Of a stretch of 64,000 nucleotides of DNA, positions 35,884 to 46,750 are shown in pieces. The stretch lies in assembly GCA_002386585.1 (NCBI GenBank), contig DGIZ01000019.1, positions 1 to 64,000 on the forward strand, read 5' to 3'. The DNA is from Brevundimonas sp. UBA4609 (GTDB lineage Bacteria > Pseudomonadota > Alphaproteobacteria > Caulobacterales > Caulobacteraceae). Below the pieces are notes generated by a model, which ran no database searches, had not been told where the DNA came from, and saw only the letters and a list, made by a program, of their open reading frames with translations. Both the position numbers and the translations under genes were made by a program. Numbering within the stretch: the first letter of the stretch is position 1; the number at the start of each line of letters is the position of its first letter.

Positions 35884-35916
35884 GGAGCGCTCCTTCTCAG
35901 GTCGACTCCATATTTA

Positions 35917-35932
35917 TTGACTATAATGTCAA
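35917..35932. promoter_or_regulatory. Inverted repeat TTGAC-N6-GTCAA upstream of the P450 gene
   Basis: Perfect five-base arms around TATAAT lie 33 bases before the P450 start in an AT-rich island within otherwise GC-rich DNA. The minus-strand arm reads TTGACA, like a -35 element. It looks like an operator for a TetR- or MarR-type repressor. No regulator gene is adjacent. Confidence 0.4.
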
Positions 35933-35951
35933 AATGAAGGGGGCTTCGAGG

Positions 35952-36968
35952 CTATCCTGCCAAACGCCTGGCGCTGAGCAACCGTTCACGCAGGTCGTGG
36001 AGTTGCGTCGCGCGACGCTGGGGAGCGTGGGTCTGCAGGACATAGGTCTGTGCGGCCCGGGCCAGCGCCAGGCGTCGTTCAGGATCGCCGATGAGACCGT
36101 CCATCGCCGCAGCCAGTCCTTCGGCGGTCAGGTCGTCGACATAGACGGCGTGCGGGCCGCTGGCTTCGCGCAGGCCCCCGCGTCCCGATGAGATCAGGGC
36201 CGCCCCCGCCGCATGGGCCTCCAGCGCGGTCAGGCCCAGGGGCTCGGCCCAGACCGAAGGCGTCAGGGCGATGGCCGCCCGTTGCATCACCGCCTGGACC
36301 TCGCCCAGCGGCGCGGACTTCAGCACCGATACGCGATCGCCGAACTGCTCCAACGGCGCGACGTGCGGCGCGGCCCAGGCGGCGTGCTTGTCCCAGTCGT
36401 TGAGCATCAGCACGGCGCGCCAGTCCGGATGGCGCTCCAGCACGGCGGGCAGGGCGGCGCAGATCAGGTGCACCCCCTTTTCCGGCATGGCGCGACCGGC
36501 GAAGGCGATCACAGGCTCACGGTTCTCGACCGGCGCCCGCCACAGATCGACGCTGATCGGATTGGGAACCGCGAAGGCCTTCGGCTCCTGGCGCGGAAAG
36601 TCGTGCAGGAATTCCCGCCGCCCGGCCTCGCTGACGAAGACCAGGCCGTCCAACTGGCGAAAGCGCCGCTCGTAGCGCCAGCGATCAAGCGGGGTGCGTG
36701 GCGATTTCAGCGCATTGTGCCGATAGAGAACCCGCGTGGCGCGAGGAAACCGGCGGGCGATATGAAGGGCCTGCCGGAGCTGCTGATGGAATTCGATCAC
36801 ATCCGGCTGATAGTCGCTCAGCGCCTTTTCAAGCGCAGCCATCCGCTTCCTGTCGCTGGGCAGGCGGTGGGCCGGCAGGTCGCCGTGGTCGTCAGCGCCC
36901 TCGCAGCAGAAGATGCGGAGTTCCGCCTTCTGCGCGCCGCGAGCCAGGGTCCGCACGACCGTCTCCAT
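35952..36968 (-). CDS. Family 4 glycosyltransferase
   Basis: A GT-B enzyme that probably adds a sugar to a cell-surface glycan. From the first canonical start it has 338 residues, with FAGRAMPEKGVHLICAALPA near residue 175 and the donor-binding ALTPSVWAEPLGLTALEAHA near residue 255, whose first Glu and E-x7-E spacing fit GT4. The same frame is open for 20 more codons upstream and encodes KVAVVLPSGCRFSASQPNS, the first strand and glycine-rich loop every GT4 needs. That extension has no ATG, GTG or TTG; CTG at 37028, seven bases after GGAG, is the likely real start, giving 358 residues. Confidence 0.9.
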   Translation of the reverse strand: METVVRTLARGAQKAELRIFCCEGADDHGDLPAHRLPSDRKRMAALEKALSDYQPDVIEFHQQLRQALHIARRFPRATRVLYRHNALKSPRTPLDRWRYERRFRQLDGLVFVSEAGRREFLHDFPRQEPKAFAVPNPISVDLWRAPVENREPVIAFAGRAMPEKGVHLICAALPAVLERHPDWRAVLMLNDWDKHAAWAAPHVAPLEQFGDRVSVLKSAPLGEVQAVMQRAAIALTPSVWAEPLGLTALEAHAAGAALISSGRGGLREASGPHAVYVDDLTAEGLAAAMDGLIGDPERRLALARAAQTYVLQTHAPQRRATQLHDLRERLLSARRLAG

Positions 36969-37102
36969 GGAATTCGGCTGGGATGCGGAGAAGCGGCAAC
37001 CGGAAGGCAGGACGACAGCGACTTTCAGCGGAGGGCTCCGTCGGGGCTTGGCTATGCCGAGCGCCCTACACCATCAACATGAACGGATGCTGACAATCCG
37101 CC

Positions 37103-37470
37103 TTAAGGTTGTGCGGCGCGGCGCGCTTCAAGCGCGCGCAGACTGGCTTCCTCGGCCTTCAGGTCTTCGGCCAACTGGGCTTTCAGCGCCGGATCGGCGA
37201 CGGCGGCCAGGGCGGCGCGGGTCTCCTCCACCGCCTGGCGTCGTGCGGCGATCAGTCGCGACAGTTCGTCCGGCTCATGCAGGGCCGGGCCTGAGGCGGT
37301 CGGGCGACGGATCGCCTCGACCTCTTGTTCTTCGGTGGTCTTCAGCGCGGCGGCCTGCCGGGCGGCGGCCGCATCGCGCAGGGCGTGCTGGACGGGATCG
37401 CCGCCCTCGAACTCGCAGGCCGACAGCAGGGCGGCGCTCGCGACGACGAGGATGAGGGCGGCGTTGCGCA

Positions 37471-37471
<1 letters not shown>
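37103..37471 (-). CDS. Small coiled-coil lipoprotein
   Basis: A 122-residue protein with signal sequence and lipobox LLSAC (MRNAALILVVASAALLSACE), lipidated at Cys19. The mature part is helical and charged, with ISRLIAARR-like and LKAEEASLRALEARRAAQP stretches, and no known enzyme motif. Its ATG overlaps the purL stop by one base (TGATG), so it is translated together with purL, although a link to purine synthesis is not obvious. Confidence 0.78.
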
Positions 37472-39681
<2,210 letters not shown>

Positions 39682-39744
39682 GGGCGGGCCTTCTAGCCGT
39701 CTCTGGGGCGTCTGTCAGCCCATCCGAAGCGGCCTTGGCGAGAC

Positions 39745-40542
39745 TCAACGACGGCGTTCGATTCCGCGCCTCAGGCCGAACGTGACGATGACGCCGGCCA
39801 CCACCACGACGAAGGCCGCCGCCAGGGCCGTAAAGGCCAGCACCGGCTTGACCTCCTGCTCGGCCACGAAGGCGCCGACCAGGCCCCAGGCGATGGGCAG
39901 GGGATAGGCCAGGGTCCGCAAGGCCCAGGTCACGCCGATCCCGACCAAGGTGGTCGCGACCACGGCCAGCACGGCCCAGCCAGCCGGCGACAGGGCGGCG
40001 GGCAGGGCCTCGAACGCCGTCGCCACGGTGATCAGGTTCAGCGGCGCCGCCACGGTCAGCCACCCGGCCAGCGCCGCCAGCGGCCAGATCAGGAACCAGC
40101 GGTCGCGCTCCATCGTCCCGGTCGCGCGGATCGTGCGCGCGCTGGCCAGCATCGGCAGCAGCAGGGCCAGGAGCGAGGCCAGGATGACGACGACGCTGGC
40201 CGCCTTCAGGTTCAGCGCCGCCATGATGATCCAGAAGCCGATGCCGAAGAAGGCGACGACCGACGGCCAGCCCATGCGGTTGATCAGCACGCTTTCGCCC
40301 GTCTGGGGCAGGGCCTGACGCCCGGCGTAGATCAGCAGGCCCAGATAGAGCAGGCTCCAGATCGAAAAGGCGTATCCCGCCACCCGCAACGTCTGGTTTC
40401 CGTCGGCGGCGAACTCGGCCTGACTCAGGCCGAAACCGCCCAGGGCCTGAACGATGGGAACGATGACGGCGAAGACGGCGGCGGCCAGCACGGCCAGGCG
40501 GCGCGTCTGCTGGGCGGGGGTGGGGCGTTCGATGGCGGTCAT
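39745..40542 (-). CDS. Multi-pass membrane protein, unknown function
   Basis: A 265-residue protein with about eight hydrophobic segments, starting near residues 17-37. FSIWSLLYLGLLIYAGRQAL near residue 58 recalls the tryptophan-rich TspO-related families, as does PIAWGLVGAFVAEQ near residue 220, but similarity is limited to these short stretches. It lies between purQ and purL on the same strand, with 63 bases before purL. Confidence 0.75.
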   Translation of the reverse strand: MTAIERPTPAQQTRRLAVLAAAVFAVIVPIVQALGGFGLSQAEFAADGNQTLRVAGYAFSIWSLLYLGLLIYAGRQALPQTGESVLINRMGWPSVVAFFGIGFWIIMAALNLKAASVVVILASLLALLLPMLASARTIRATGTMERDRWFLIWPLAALAGWLTVAAPLNLITVATAFEALPAALSPAGWAVLAVVATTLVGIGVTWALRTLAYPLPIAWGLVGAFVAEQEVKPVLAFTALAAAFVVVVAGVIVTFGLRRGIERRR

Positions 40543-40663
40543 GCGTCTCTCCGGCTCAGCTTCGCCGTATCTACGCGCGGCGCCGAAGAAGGTTCATCGG
40601 CGGGGCATGGAACCGCGACCGGTCCTCCCGCCTTGCTTTCAGGCCATTGAGAAGGAGGCCGTC

Positions 40664-40918
40664 ATGACCGACCCCGACAAACCGGACCCCAACAAACCGG
40701 ACCCCATTGAACAGACGCTCGAGGAAGAGGTCGAGACCAATCGCGCCCTGGAGCAGGGCCTGGGCGTCGGCGCTCGCGAACTGGCCGCGATCCACGAATC
40801 CGGCGCCGAAGGCACGCTGGAGCGCGCGACCGACGAAGACGGCCAACCGATCGAGGAAGAGGTCGAGGTCGGCGACGCCGGCCGCAGCGCCAGCGTCCTG
40901 GATCGCAAGGAGCCTTAG
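40664..40918 (+). CDS. Short acidic protein with Pro-Asp repeats
   Basis: An 84-residue protein, very acidic, starting MTDPDKPDPNKPDPIEQTLE with a PDKPDPNKPDP repeat. The middle reads TNRALEQGLGVGARELAAI. No signal or membrane segment is present, and it is probably largely disordered. AAGGAGG lies directly before ATG 40664, which supports translation. It is on the strand opposite to its purine-gene neighbours. The function is unknown. Confidence 0.65.
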   Translation: MTDPDKPDPNKPDPIEQTLEEEVETNRALEQGLGVGARELAAIHESGAEGTLERATDEDGQPIEEEVEVGDAGRSASVLDRKEP

Positions 40919-40945
40919 AGCGAAGATCTGGGCGATTGATCTGAG

Positions 40946-40966
40946 TTCGGATTAAATCGATCCGAA
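40946..40966. terminator. AT-rich hairpin between convergent genes
   Basis: TTCGGAT (40946-40952) and ATCCGAA (40960-40966) form a seven-base stem with a TAAATCG loop, 28 bases past the acidic-protein stop and just before the purQ 3' end. It may be a weak bidirectional terminator, but there is no T run. Confidence 0.35.
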
Positions 40967-40977
40967 TCGATACTGAT

Positions 40978-41640
40978 CTAGGCCGCCGCGTAGATGCTCT
41001 GGAACAGGGTGGCGCCGTCGGCGCTGCCCAGTTCGGCTTCGAACGCGCGGTCCGGGTGGGGCATCATGCCAAGGACGTTGCCGCGTTCATTCTGCAGGCC
41101 GGCGATGTCGCCGACCGAGCCGTTGGGGTTGTCGACGTAGCGGAAGACCACCTGGCCCTCGCCCTCGATGCGCTTCAGCGTTTCGGCGTCGGCGAAGTAG
41201 TTCCCGTCGGCGTTGCCCTGGGTCATGACGATTTCGCGCTGGCCCTGATAGCCCGAGGTGAAGCGCGTCTGGCCGTTGGCGACGGTGATGCTGATGGGCT
41301 TGCAGATGTATTTCAGGCTGCTGTTGCGCATCAGGGCGCCCGGCAGCATCCCGGCTTCGCACAGGACCTGGAAGCCGTTGCAGATGCCGACCACGGTGAC
41401 GCCGTCGTCGGCGGCCTTCTTGACCGCCTGCATGATCGGGGCCTGGGCCGCCATCGCGCCGCAGCGCAGATAGTCGCCGTAGGAGAACCCGCCGGGCAGC
41501 ACGATCAGATCGAGGCCCTTGGGCAGTTCGGTCTCGGCGTGCCAGACCATCTGGACCTGTTCGCCAGTGGAACGTTCGACGGCGACCTTGCAGTCGCGAT
41601 CGCAGTTGGAACCGGGGAAGACGATGACGGCTGCGCTCAT
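40978..41640 (-). CDS. purQ: Phosphoribosylformylglycinamidine synthase, glutaminase subunit PurQ
   Basis: A class I glutamine amidotransferase that passes ammonia to PurL. The 220-residue protein starts [20 protein letters not shown]; the nucleophile elbow [19 protein letters not shown] has Cys near residue 87, and [15 protein letters not shown] near the end carries the catalytic His (Glu/His pair). ATG 41640 follows AGGAGG. It is upstream of purL in the same direction. Confidence 0.96.
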   Translation of the reverse strand: MSAAVIVFPGSNCDRDCKVAVERSTGEQVQMVWHAETELPKGLDLIVLPGGFSYGDYLRCGAMAAQAPIMQAVKKAADDGVTVVGICNGFQVLCEAGMLPGALMRNSSLKYICKPISITVANGQTRFTSGYQGQREIVMTQGNADGNYFADAETLKRIEGEGQVVFRYVDNPNGSVGDIAGLQNERGNVLGMMPHPDRAFEAELGSADGATLFQSIYAAA

Positions 41641-41673
41641 GACCGGGCCTCCTAGCACCCTTCGTGGAGAATG

Positions 41674-42921
41674 TCAGGCGTCGCTTTGCGGCGTCTTGCG
41701 ACCGGTGGTCCAGGCGACCGCCCAGACCGCGAAACCGCCCAGCGACAGGGCGACGCCGACCCAGCCGGTCGAGGTCCAGCCCCAGCCCGCCGCCACCGCC
41801 ATGCCCGCCAGCAGGGGGCCGATGGCGTTGGCCGTGTTGAAGGCCGAGTGATTCAGGGCGGCGGCCAGGGTCTGGGCGTCGCCGGCCACGTCCATCAGCC
41901 GGGTCTGCAGCACCGAGCCCAGCCCGCCGCCGCCGCCGATCAGCAGCACCACGATCATCACCGCCCACAGATGCGGCGCGGCGAAGGGGTAGAGGGCCAG
42001 GGCCGCCGCGCTCCACAGCAACAGGCCGCCCGCCGCCAGCATGCCGAAGCGGTCGGCGGCCCAGGCGCCCAGCAGATTGCCCGCCATCATCCCCAGACCG
42101 AACAGGGCGAAGACCCAGGGCAGGACCTCAGGCCCCACGCCCGTCACCGCCTTCAGCGTCGAGGCCAGGTAGGCGTAGACCGCGAACATGCCGCCGAAGC
42201 CGACGGCGCCGACGCCCAGCGTCAGCCAGACCTGGCCGCGCTTCAGGGCCCCCAGTTCGCGCCAGGGACTGGCGTCGGGATGGGCCGGATCGCGCGGCGC
42301 GAACAGGGCGACCAGCGCCATGGTCAGCACCGCCAGCACGCTGACGATGGCGAAGGTCCAGCGCCAGCCGAACTCATGACTGACGGCGTTGGCGACCGGC
42401 ACCCCGATCACCGTGGCGACGGTCAGGCCCAGCAGGATGGTCGAGACCGCGCGGGTTCTCAGGCGCAGGGGGACCAGCGACGCCGCGACCAGCGCCGCCA
42501 CGCCGAAATAGGCCCCGTGCGGCACGCCGCTGAGAAAGCGGAAGGCCAGCATCCACTCATAGGTCGGGGCGATGGCGCTGAGCGCGTTGCCGACGGCGAA
42601 CAGGGCCATGAAGCCGATCAGCAGCAGCCAGCGCGGCAGGCGCGCGCCCAGCACGGCCAGGATCGGCGCCCCGACCACCACTCCGGCGGCATAGGCGCTG
42701 ATGACGTGGCCCGCCTTGGGCTCGCTGACGCCAAGGCCTGCGGCGAAGCCGGGCAGGACGCTCATGGCCGCGAACTCGGTCACGCCGATGGCGAAGCCGC
42801 CCATGGCCAGGGCCAGCAGCACCAGCGCCGTCTTGCCCGGCTCGGCCACGCGCTCGATGTCGCGACCGGTTGTGATGCAGCCGGTTTCGTCGAGGCAGGG
42901 GGCGGCGTCGGCAGGGGTCAT
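41674..42921 (-). CDS. MFS transporter, AraJ/sugar-efflux-like
   Basis: A 415-residue inner-membrane transporter with about 12 segments. The first helix has LALAMGGFAIGVTEFAAMSV, typical of the DHA1 AraJ/YdhP group, and RFLSGVPHGAYFGVAALVA follows near residue 115. These export sugars, arabinose polymers or drugs; the substrate is unknown. I chose ATG 42921 since the first 31 residues of the longest frame (from 43014) lack any membrane or domain character, though no strong ribosome-binding site precedes either. Confidence 0.88.
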   Translation of the reverse strand: MTPADAAPCLDETGCITTGRDIERVAEPGKTALVLLALAMGGFAIGVTEFAAMSVLPGFAAGLGVSEPKAGHVISAYAAGVVVGAPILAVLGARLPRWLLLIGFMALFAVGNALSAIAPTYEWMLAFRFLSGVPHGAYFGVAALVAASLVPLRLRTRAVSTILLGLTVATVIGVPVANAVSHEFGWRWTFAIVSVLAVLTMALVALFAPRDPAHPDASPWRELGALKRGQVWLTLGVGAVGFGGMFAVYAYLASTLKAVTGVGPEVLPWVFALFGLGMMAGNLLGAWAADRFGMLAAGGLLLWSAAALALYPFAAPHLWAVMIVVLLIGGGGGLGSVLQTRLMDVAGDAQTLAAALNHSAFNTANAIGPLLAGMAVAAGWGWTSTGWVGVALSLGGFAVWAVAWTTGRKTPQSDA

Positions 42922-43045
42922 GAGATATCGCAATGCAGCAAAAGGGGAGGTTGCGCTGCAAAATAGGAACGCCGCCCACGGCATCAACCGGAGCGGCGTC
43001 GAAGCGCTCATCACGCTTTGTGTCCATGCCTCGGGAGGCCGGGCG

Positions 43046-43528
43046 TCAGCTCCGGTTTTCGTAGGTCGCGGTGATCGACGCCTTGGCCAGGGTGTGGAAG
43101 TGCAGGTTGAAGCCGAAGACGGCGCCCGAGTTGTCTTCCGTCACGTCCAGCCGGTCCACATCCACGGCGAAGACGGTGAAGATGTAGCGGTGCGGGCCGT
43201 GGCCCGGGGGCGGGGCGGCGCCGCCGAAACCGGCCTCGCCGTAGTCGGTGCGGCCCTGGACGGCGCCCTTGGGCAGGTTCGCCCCGCCGACCGCGCCCGC
43301 GCCGGCCGCCAGTTCGGCGACATCGGCTGGAATGTTGGCGACGGTCCAGTGCCAGAACCCCGACCCGGTCGGCGCGTCAGGGTCATAGCAGGTGACGGCG
43401 AAGCTCCTGGTCCCCTCCGGGGCGCCCGACCATGAGAGCTGCGGCGACGTGTTGCCCAGCGCCTTGACCTGGGCGTCAGGCAGGACTCCTCCGTCAGAAA
43501 AGTCGGTCGAGTTGACAGTGAAGCTCAT
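43046..43528 (-). CDS. YbhB/YbcL-family PEBP-like protein
   Basis: A 160-residue phosphatidylethanolamine-binding-protein homologue. TSPQLSWSGAPEGTRSFAVT near residues 27-46, CYDPDAPTGSGFWHWTVANI and GHGPHRYIFTVFAVD are the PEBP ligand-pocket motifs (DPDAP, GxHR-like GPHRY). Bacterial members have no settled role. There is no signal peptide. It is divergent from cfa with a 136-base gap. Confidence 0.92.
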   Translation of the reverse strand: MSFTVNSTDFSDGGVLPDAQVKALGNTSPQLSWSGAPEGTRSFAVTCYDPDAPTGSGFWHWTVANIPADVAELAAGAGAVGGANLPKGAVQGRTDYGEAGFGGAAPPPGHGPHRYIFTVFAVDVDRLDVTEDNSGAVFGFNLHFHTLAKASITATYENRS

Positions 43529-43664
43529 GGCGGCGTTCTCCCTTTGGCGGCGGATCAGGTCGCCGAAACTGAAACAGGACTAACGAAAGACTGGTCACGG
43601 ACGTTGCGTCGCGACATTCTGTCCCTAGCTAAGGTCAAGCTGTCTTGATGAGCGGAGGAACGGG

Positions 43665-44834
43665 ATGCTGCAAGCCCTGCTGGACCGAACCTTTCAGACG
43701 CGGTCGATCCGGGTGCGATTTCCCGACGGCCGCGAACTGACGGCAGGGCCGGGCGAGCCGGAACTGACGGCCGTGCTGACCGACATGAAGGCGGCGGTCG
43801 CCATCGCCGCCAATCCTGACCTGGCGTTGGGCGAGGCCTTCATGGATGGCACGTTCCAGGTCGAGGGCGGCGGCATCTATGAGTTTCTGGAGCTGACCGC
43901 CTCGCAGATGGCCTTGCGTCCGCGCACGCCGAAGATGACCTGGATGCAGCGGATCAAGCGTGGCGCCGAGCAGGCCAATGATCGACTGAACGCGCGCAGC
44001 AATGTGCATCACCACTATGATCTGACGGTCGACTTCTACCGCCTGTTTCTGGACGACGACCTGCAATATTCCTGCGCCTTCTTCGAGACGCCGGACGCCA
44101 GCCTGGAGCAGGCGCAGGTCGCCAAGAAGCGCCGCCTCATCGACAAGCTGTTGCTGGAGCCGGGGCATCGCGCCCTGGACATCGGCGCCGGTTGGGGCGG
44201 GCTGGGGCTTTCCATGGTCGAGCGCGGGGCGCGGGTGACGGGCGTCACCCTGTCGACGGAGCAGCACCGGACGGCCAATGAGCGTGCGGCGGCTCTGGGC
44301 GTCACGGACCGGGCCGACTTCCGGCTTCAGGACTATCGCGACCTGGACCAGACCTTTGATCGCATCATCTCGGTCGGCATGTTCGAACATGTCGGCGCGC
44401 CGAACTATCAGGAGTATTTCGACACCGTCGCCCGCCTGCTGGATGACGACGGAGTGGCGGTGATCCACGCGATCGGCCGTAACTCGCCGCCCAATCGCAC
44501 CCAGCCCTGGATCCGCAAATACATCTTCCCCGGCGGCTATATTCCGGCGCTGTCGGAAGTGCTGCCCGCCATCGAGCGGGCGGGCCTGTGGGTCACGGAC
44601 ATGGAGGTGCTGCGTCTGCACTACGCCGAGACCTTGCGGCATTGGCGCGAGCGGTTTCTGGCCCGGCGCGGCGAGGCGCGGGCCATGTATGACGAGCGCT
44701 TCTGCCGGATGTGGGAATTCTATCTGGCCTGCAGCGAGGTCGCCTTCCGCGAACTCGGCCACATGGTCTTCCAGCTGCAACTGACGAAGAAACAGACCGC
44801 CGTGCCGCTGAGCCGGGACTATCTGTGCGGGTGA
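43665..44834 (+). CDS. cfa: Cyclopropane-fatty-acyl-phospholipid synthase family methyltransferase
   Basis: Transfers a methylene from SAM onto unsaturated acyl chains of membrane phospholipids. The 389-residue protein has an N-terminal lipid-binding part, then NVHHHYDLTVDFYRLFLDDD near residues 112-131, the SAM loop LDIGAGWGGLGLSMVERGA near 172, VGMFEHVGAPNYQEYF and YIFPGGYIPALSEV. GGAGGAACGGG precedes ATG 43665. Some relatives make other methyl-modified lipids, so the exact product is not certain. Confidence 0.93.
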   Translation: MLQALLDRTFQTRSIRVRFPDGRELTAGPGEPELTAVLTDMKAAVAIAANPDLALGEAFMDGTFQVEGGGIYEFLELTASQMALRPRTPKMTWMQRIKRGAEQANDRLNARSNVHHHYDLTVDFYRLFLDDDLQYSCAFFETPDASLEQAQVAKKRRLIDKLLLEPGHRALDIGAGWGGLGLSMVERGARVTGVTLSTEQHRTANERAAALGVTDRADFRLQDYRDLDQTFDRIISVGMFEHVGAPNYQEYFDTVARLLDDDGVAVIHAIGRNSPPNRTQPWIRKYIFPGGYIPALSEVLPAIERAGLWVTDMEVLRLHYAETLRHWRERFLARRGEARAMYDERFCRMWEFYLACSEVAFRELGHMVFQLQLTKKQTAVPLSRDYLCG

Positions 44835-44842
44835 TCGCCCTG

Positions 44843-44996
44843 ATCCTTCTCCCCTCGGGGGAGAAGGTGGGCGCCGCAGGCGCTCGGATGAGGGGGCTGT
44901 GTCAGCGTGCAGAACGGTTGATGTCGAGGGCCAGTCCGGCGGCCCCCTCATCCGTCTTGCTCCGCAAGCCACCTTCTCCCCCGAGGGGAGAAGGAT
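44843..44996. repeat. Palindromic intergenic repeat, type B, copy 1
   Basis: Two inverted arms bound a 154-base element. The outer arms begin ATCCTTCTCCCC and each is a hairpin; further in, GCGCTCGGATGAGGGGG pairs partly with CCCCCTCATCCG. A related element is at 50178-50346. It fills the cfa-purS convergent region and may stop transcription from both sides. Confidence 0.82.
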
Positions 44997-45004
44997 AAGG
45001 CGCC

Positions 45005-45244
45005 TCAGGCGACTTCGATCCGGTAGCTTTCGATGACGGTGTTGGCCAGCAGGGTGTCGCACATGCGCTTCACCTCGGCCTCCTTGTCGGCGACGGCGTC
45101 GTCGAGGTCGAACTCGATCAGCTTGCCGACGCGGGCGTTCGACACGCCGTTCCAGCCCAGACCCTGCAGGGCGCCTTCGACGGCCTTGCCCTGGACGTCC
45201 AGCACGCCGGGCTTGAGGAAGACGTGAACTTTAACCTTGGCCAT
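45005..45244 (-). CDS. purS: Phosphoribosylformylglycinamidine synthase subunit PurS
   Basis: A 79-residue protein bridging PurL and PurQ. It reads AKVKVHVFLKPGVLDVQGKA, then ALQGLGWNGVSNARVGKLIE, and ends NTVIESYRIEVA, matching PurS closely. Its ATG overlaps the purC stop by one base (TAATG), so translation is coupled. purQ follows only after about 3.4 kb that contain three other genes. Confidence 0.95.
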   Translation of the reverse strand: MAKVKVHVFLKPGVLDVQGKAVEGALQGLGWNGVSNARVGKLIEFDLDDAVADKEAEVKRMCDTLLANTVIESYRIEVA

Positions 45245-46002
45245 TAATGCAGCCCTCCCTGAATCACGGTCGGCATGTCCTTCATGATGCCGAGGCGGCG
45301 GGCCACCTCGGTGTAGCTTTCGATGACGTCGCCCATGTCGCGGCGGAAGCGGTCCTTGTCCAGCTTCTCGCCCGTGGTCGAATCCCACAGGCGGCACGAG
45401 TCGGGGCTGATCTCGTCGGCCAGGATGACGCGGCTGAAGTCGTTCTCCCACACGCGGCCGAACTCGATCTTGAAGTCGACCAGGGTGATGCCGACGGCGC
45501 CGAACATGCCGCACAGATAGTCGTTCACCCGCACCGTCATGGCCAGGATGTCGTCCAGTTCCTGGGTGGTGGCCCAGTTGAACGCCGTGATGTGCTCTTC
45601 GGTCACCATCGGGTCGTTCAGCTCATCCTTCTTGTAGTAGAATTCGATGATCGAACGGGGCAGGGGCGTGCCCTCTTCCTGGCCCAGGCGCTGGGCCAGC
45701 GAACCGGCGACGACGTTGCGGCAGACGACTTCCAGCGGAATGATCTCGACTTCGCGGATCAGCTGCTCGCGCAGGTTCAGACGCTTGATGAAGTGGTTGG
45801 TCACGCCGATCGTGTTCAGGCGCGACATGATGAATTCGCTGATGCGATTGTTGATGACGCCCTTGCCTTCCAGGGTCGCCTTCTTCTGCGCGTTGAAGGC
45901 GGTCGCGTCGTCCTTGAAATACTGGATCAGCGTGCCCGGCTCAGGCCCTTCGTACAGGATCTTGGCCTTGCCCTCGTAGAGCTTCTTGCGCTTGGTGTTC
46001 AT
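45244..46002 (-). CDS. purC: Phosphoribosylaminoimidazole-succinocarboxamide synthase
   Basis: SAICAR synthetase: joins aspartate to CAIR with ATP. The 252-residue protein shows [20 protein letters not shown] at the start, [33 protein letters not shown] and [17 protein letters not shown] follows near residue 200. It heads the purC-purS pair; 261 bases separate it from the divergent ATPase inhibitor gene. Confidence 0.97.
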   Translation of the reverse strand: MNTKRKKLYEGKAKILYEGPEPGTLIQYFKDDATAFNAQKKATLEGKGVINNRISEFIMSRLNTIGVTNHFIKRLNLREQLIREVEIIPLEVVCRNVVAGSLAQRLGQEEGTPLPRSIIEFYYKKDELNDPMVTEEHITAFNWATTQELDDILAMTVRVNDYLCGMFGAVGITLVDFKIEFGRVWENDFSRVILADEISPDSCRLWDSTTGEKLDKDRFRRDMGDVIESYTEVARRLGIMKDMPTVIQGGLH

Positions 46003-46263
46003 CTTCGGGTCCCGGACGGGAAGGAAACGGACGGCCTCAAAACGAAAAACGCGCGGCCCGAAGGTCGGGGCGGCGCGGTCCTTGAATCGACGGCGGCTCT
46101 AATAGAACCACGCGCCCTTTAACCGAAGGGCGTCTGTGACACAAATATCCTGAAGCGACCCTGCGTCAGCATCCGCGACCGAAGTCTGGTTGCGTTCGCT
46201 CGCGCCGGGGGCCATAGAGCCGTTTGCGGGCGAGACTGGCCCGTGACTGGAGTTACGACGCGC

Positions 46264-46587
46264 ATGACGACCTTCGACGATCGGGAACAGGCCTTCGAGG
46301 CCAAGTACGCCCTCGATCAGGAACAGGAATTCAAGGCCATCGCGCGTCGCAACAAGATGCTGGGCCTGTGGGCGGCCGAGAAGATGGGCCTGTCGACCGA
46401 AAGCGCCGAGCAATACGCCGCCGCCGTGGTCCGCGCCGACTTCGAGCAGCCGGGCGAGGAAGACGTCTTCCGCAAGGTGGCCGGCGACTTCAAGGCCTCG
46501 GGCATGACGGTGTCCGAGGGCGAGCTTCGCTCCAAGATGGACGAACTGGCCTCGATCGCGCGCGAACAGATCCGCGCCGGCGAATAG
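46264..46587 (+). CDS. F1-ATPase inhibitor subunit zeta (DUF1476)
   Basis: A 107-residue protein matching the alphaproteobacterial zeta subunit, which in Paracoccus blocks reverse ATP hydrolysis by F1FO-ATP synthase. It starts MTTFDDREQAFEAKYALDQE, where the N-terminal segment is the inhibitory region, and continues as a helical bundle: RRNKMLGLWAAEKMGL, then EEDVFRKVAGDF. ATG 46264 begins the standard sequence; an in-frame GTG seven codons earlier is less likely. It is followed by a strong terminator. Confidence 0.93.
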   Translation: MTTFDDREQAFEAKYALDQEQEFKAIARRNKMLGLWAAEKMGLSTESAEQYAAAVVRADFEQPGEEDVFRKVAGDFKASGMTVSEGELRSKMDELASIAREQIRAGE

Positions 46588-46608
46588 GGCGCATCGCCAC
46601 CCGATGAC

Positions 46609-46646
46609 AGAAGGGCCGCAACCGGCGACGGTGCGGCCCTTCTTCG
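46609..46646 (+). terminator. Terminator after the ATPase inhibitor gene
   Basis: AGAAGGGCCGC (46609-46619) and GCGGCCCTTCT (46633-46643) form an eleven-base-pair stem, extended inside by ACCG/CGGT. TTC follows on the plus strand. The gene ends 22 bases earlier. Confidence 0.72.
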
Positions 46647-46750
46647 ATCTGCCTCCCGCCGGGGAAACGGGGGTGACCGGAGGCGCCGGGGCGCATCTGA
46701 TCAACGCGCCTGAGGCCTATCAGTTCGATCGGTTCGGTTCGATCCGGCGC

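Noticed and set aside
46003..46263. Purine riboswitch in front of purC
   Set aside because: I could not find the paired P1-P2-P3 layout or conserved core bases of known purine-related riboswitches.
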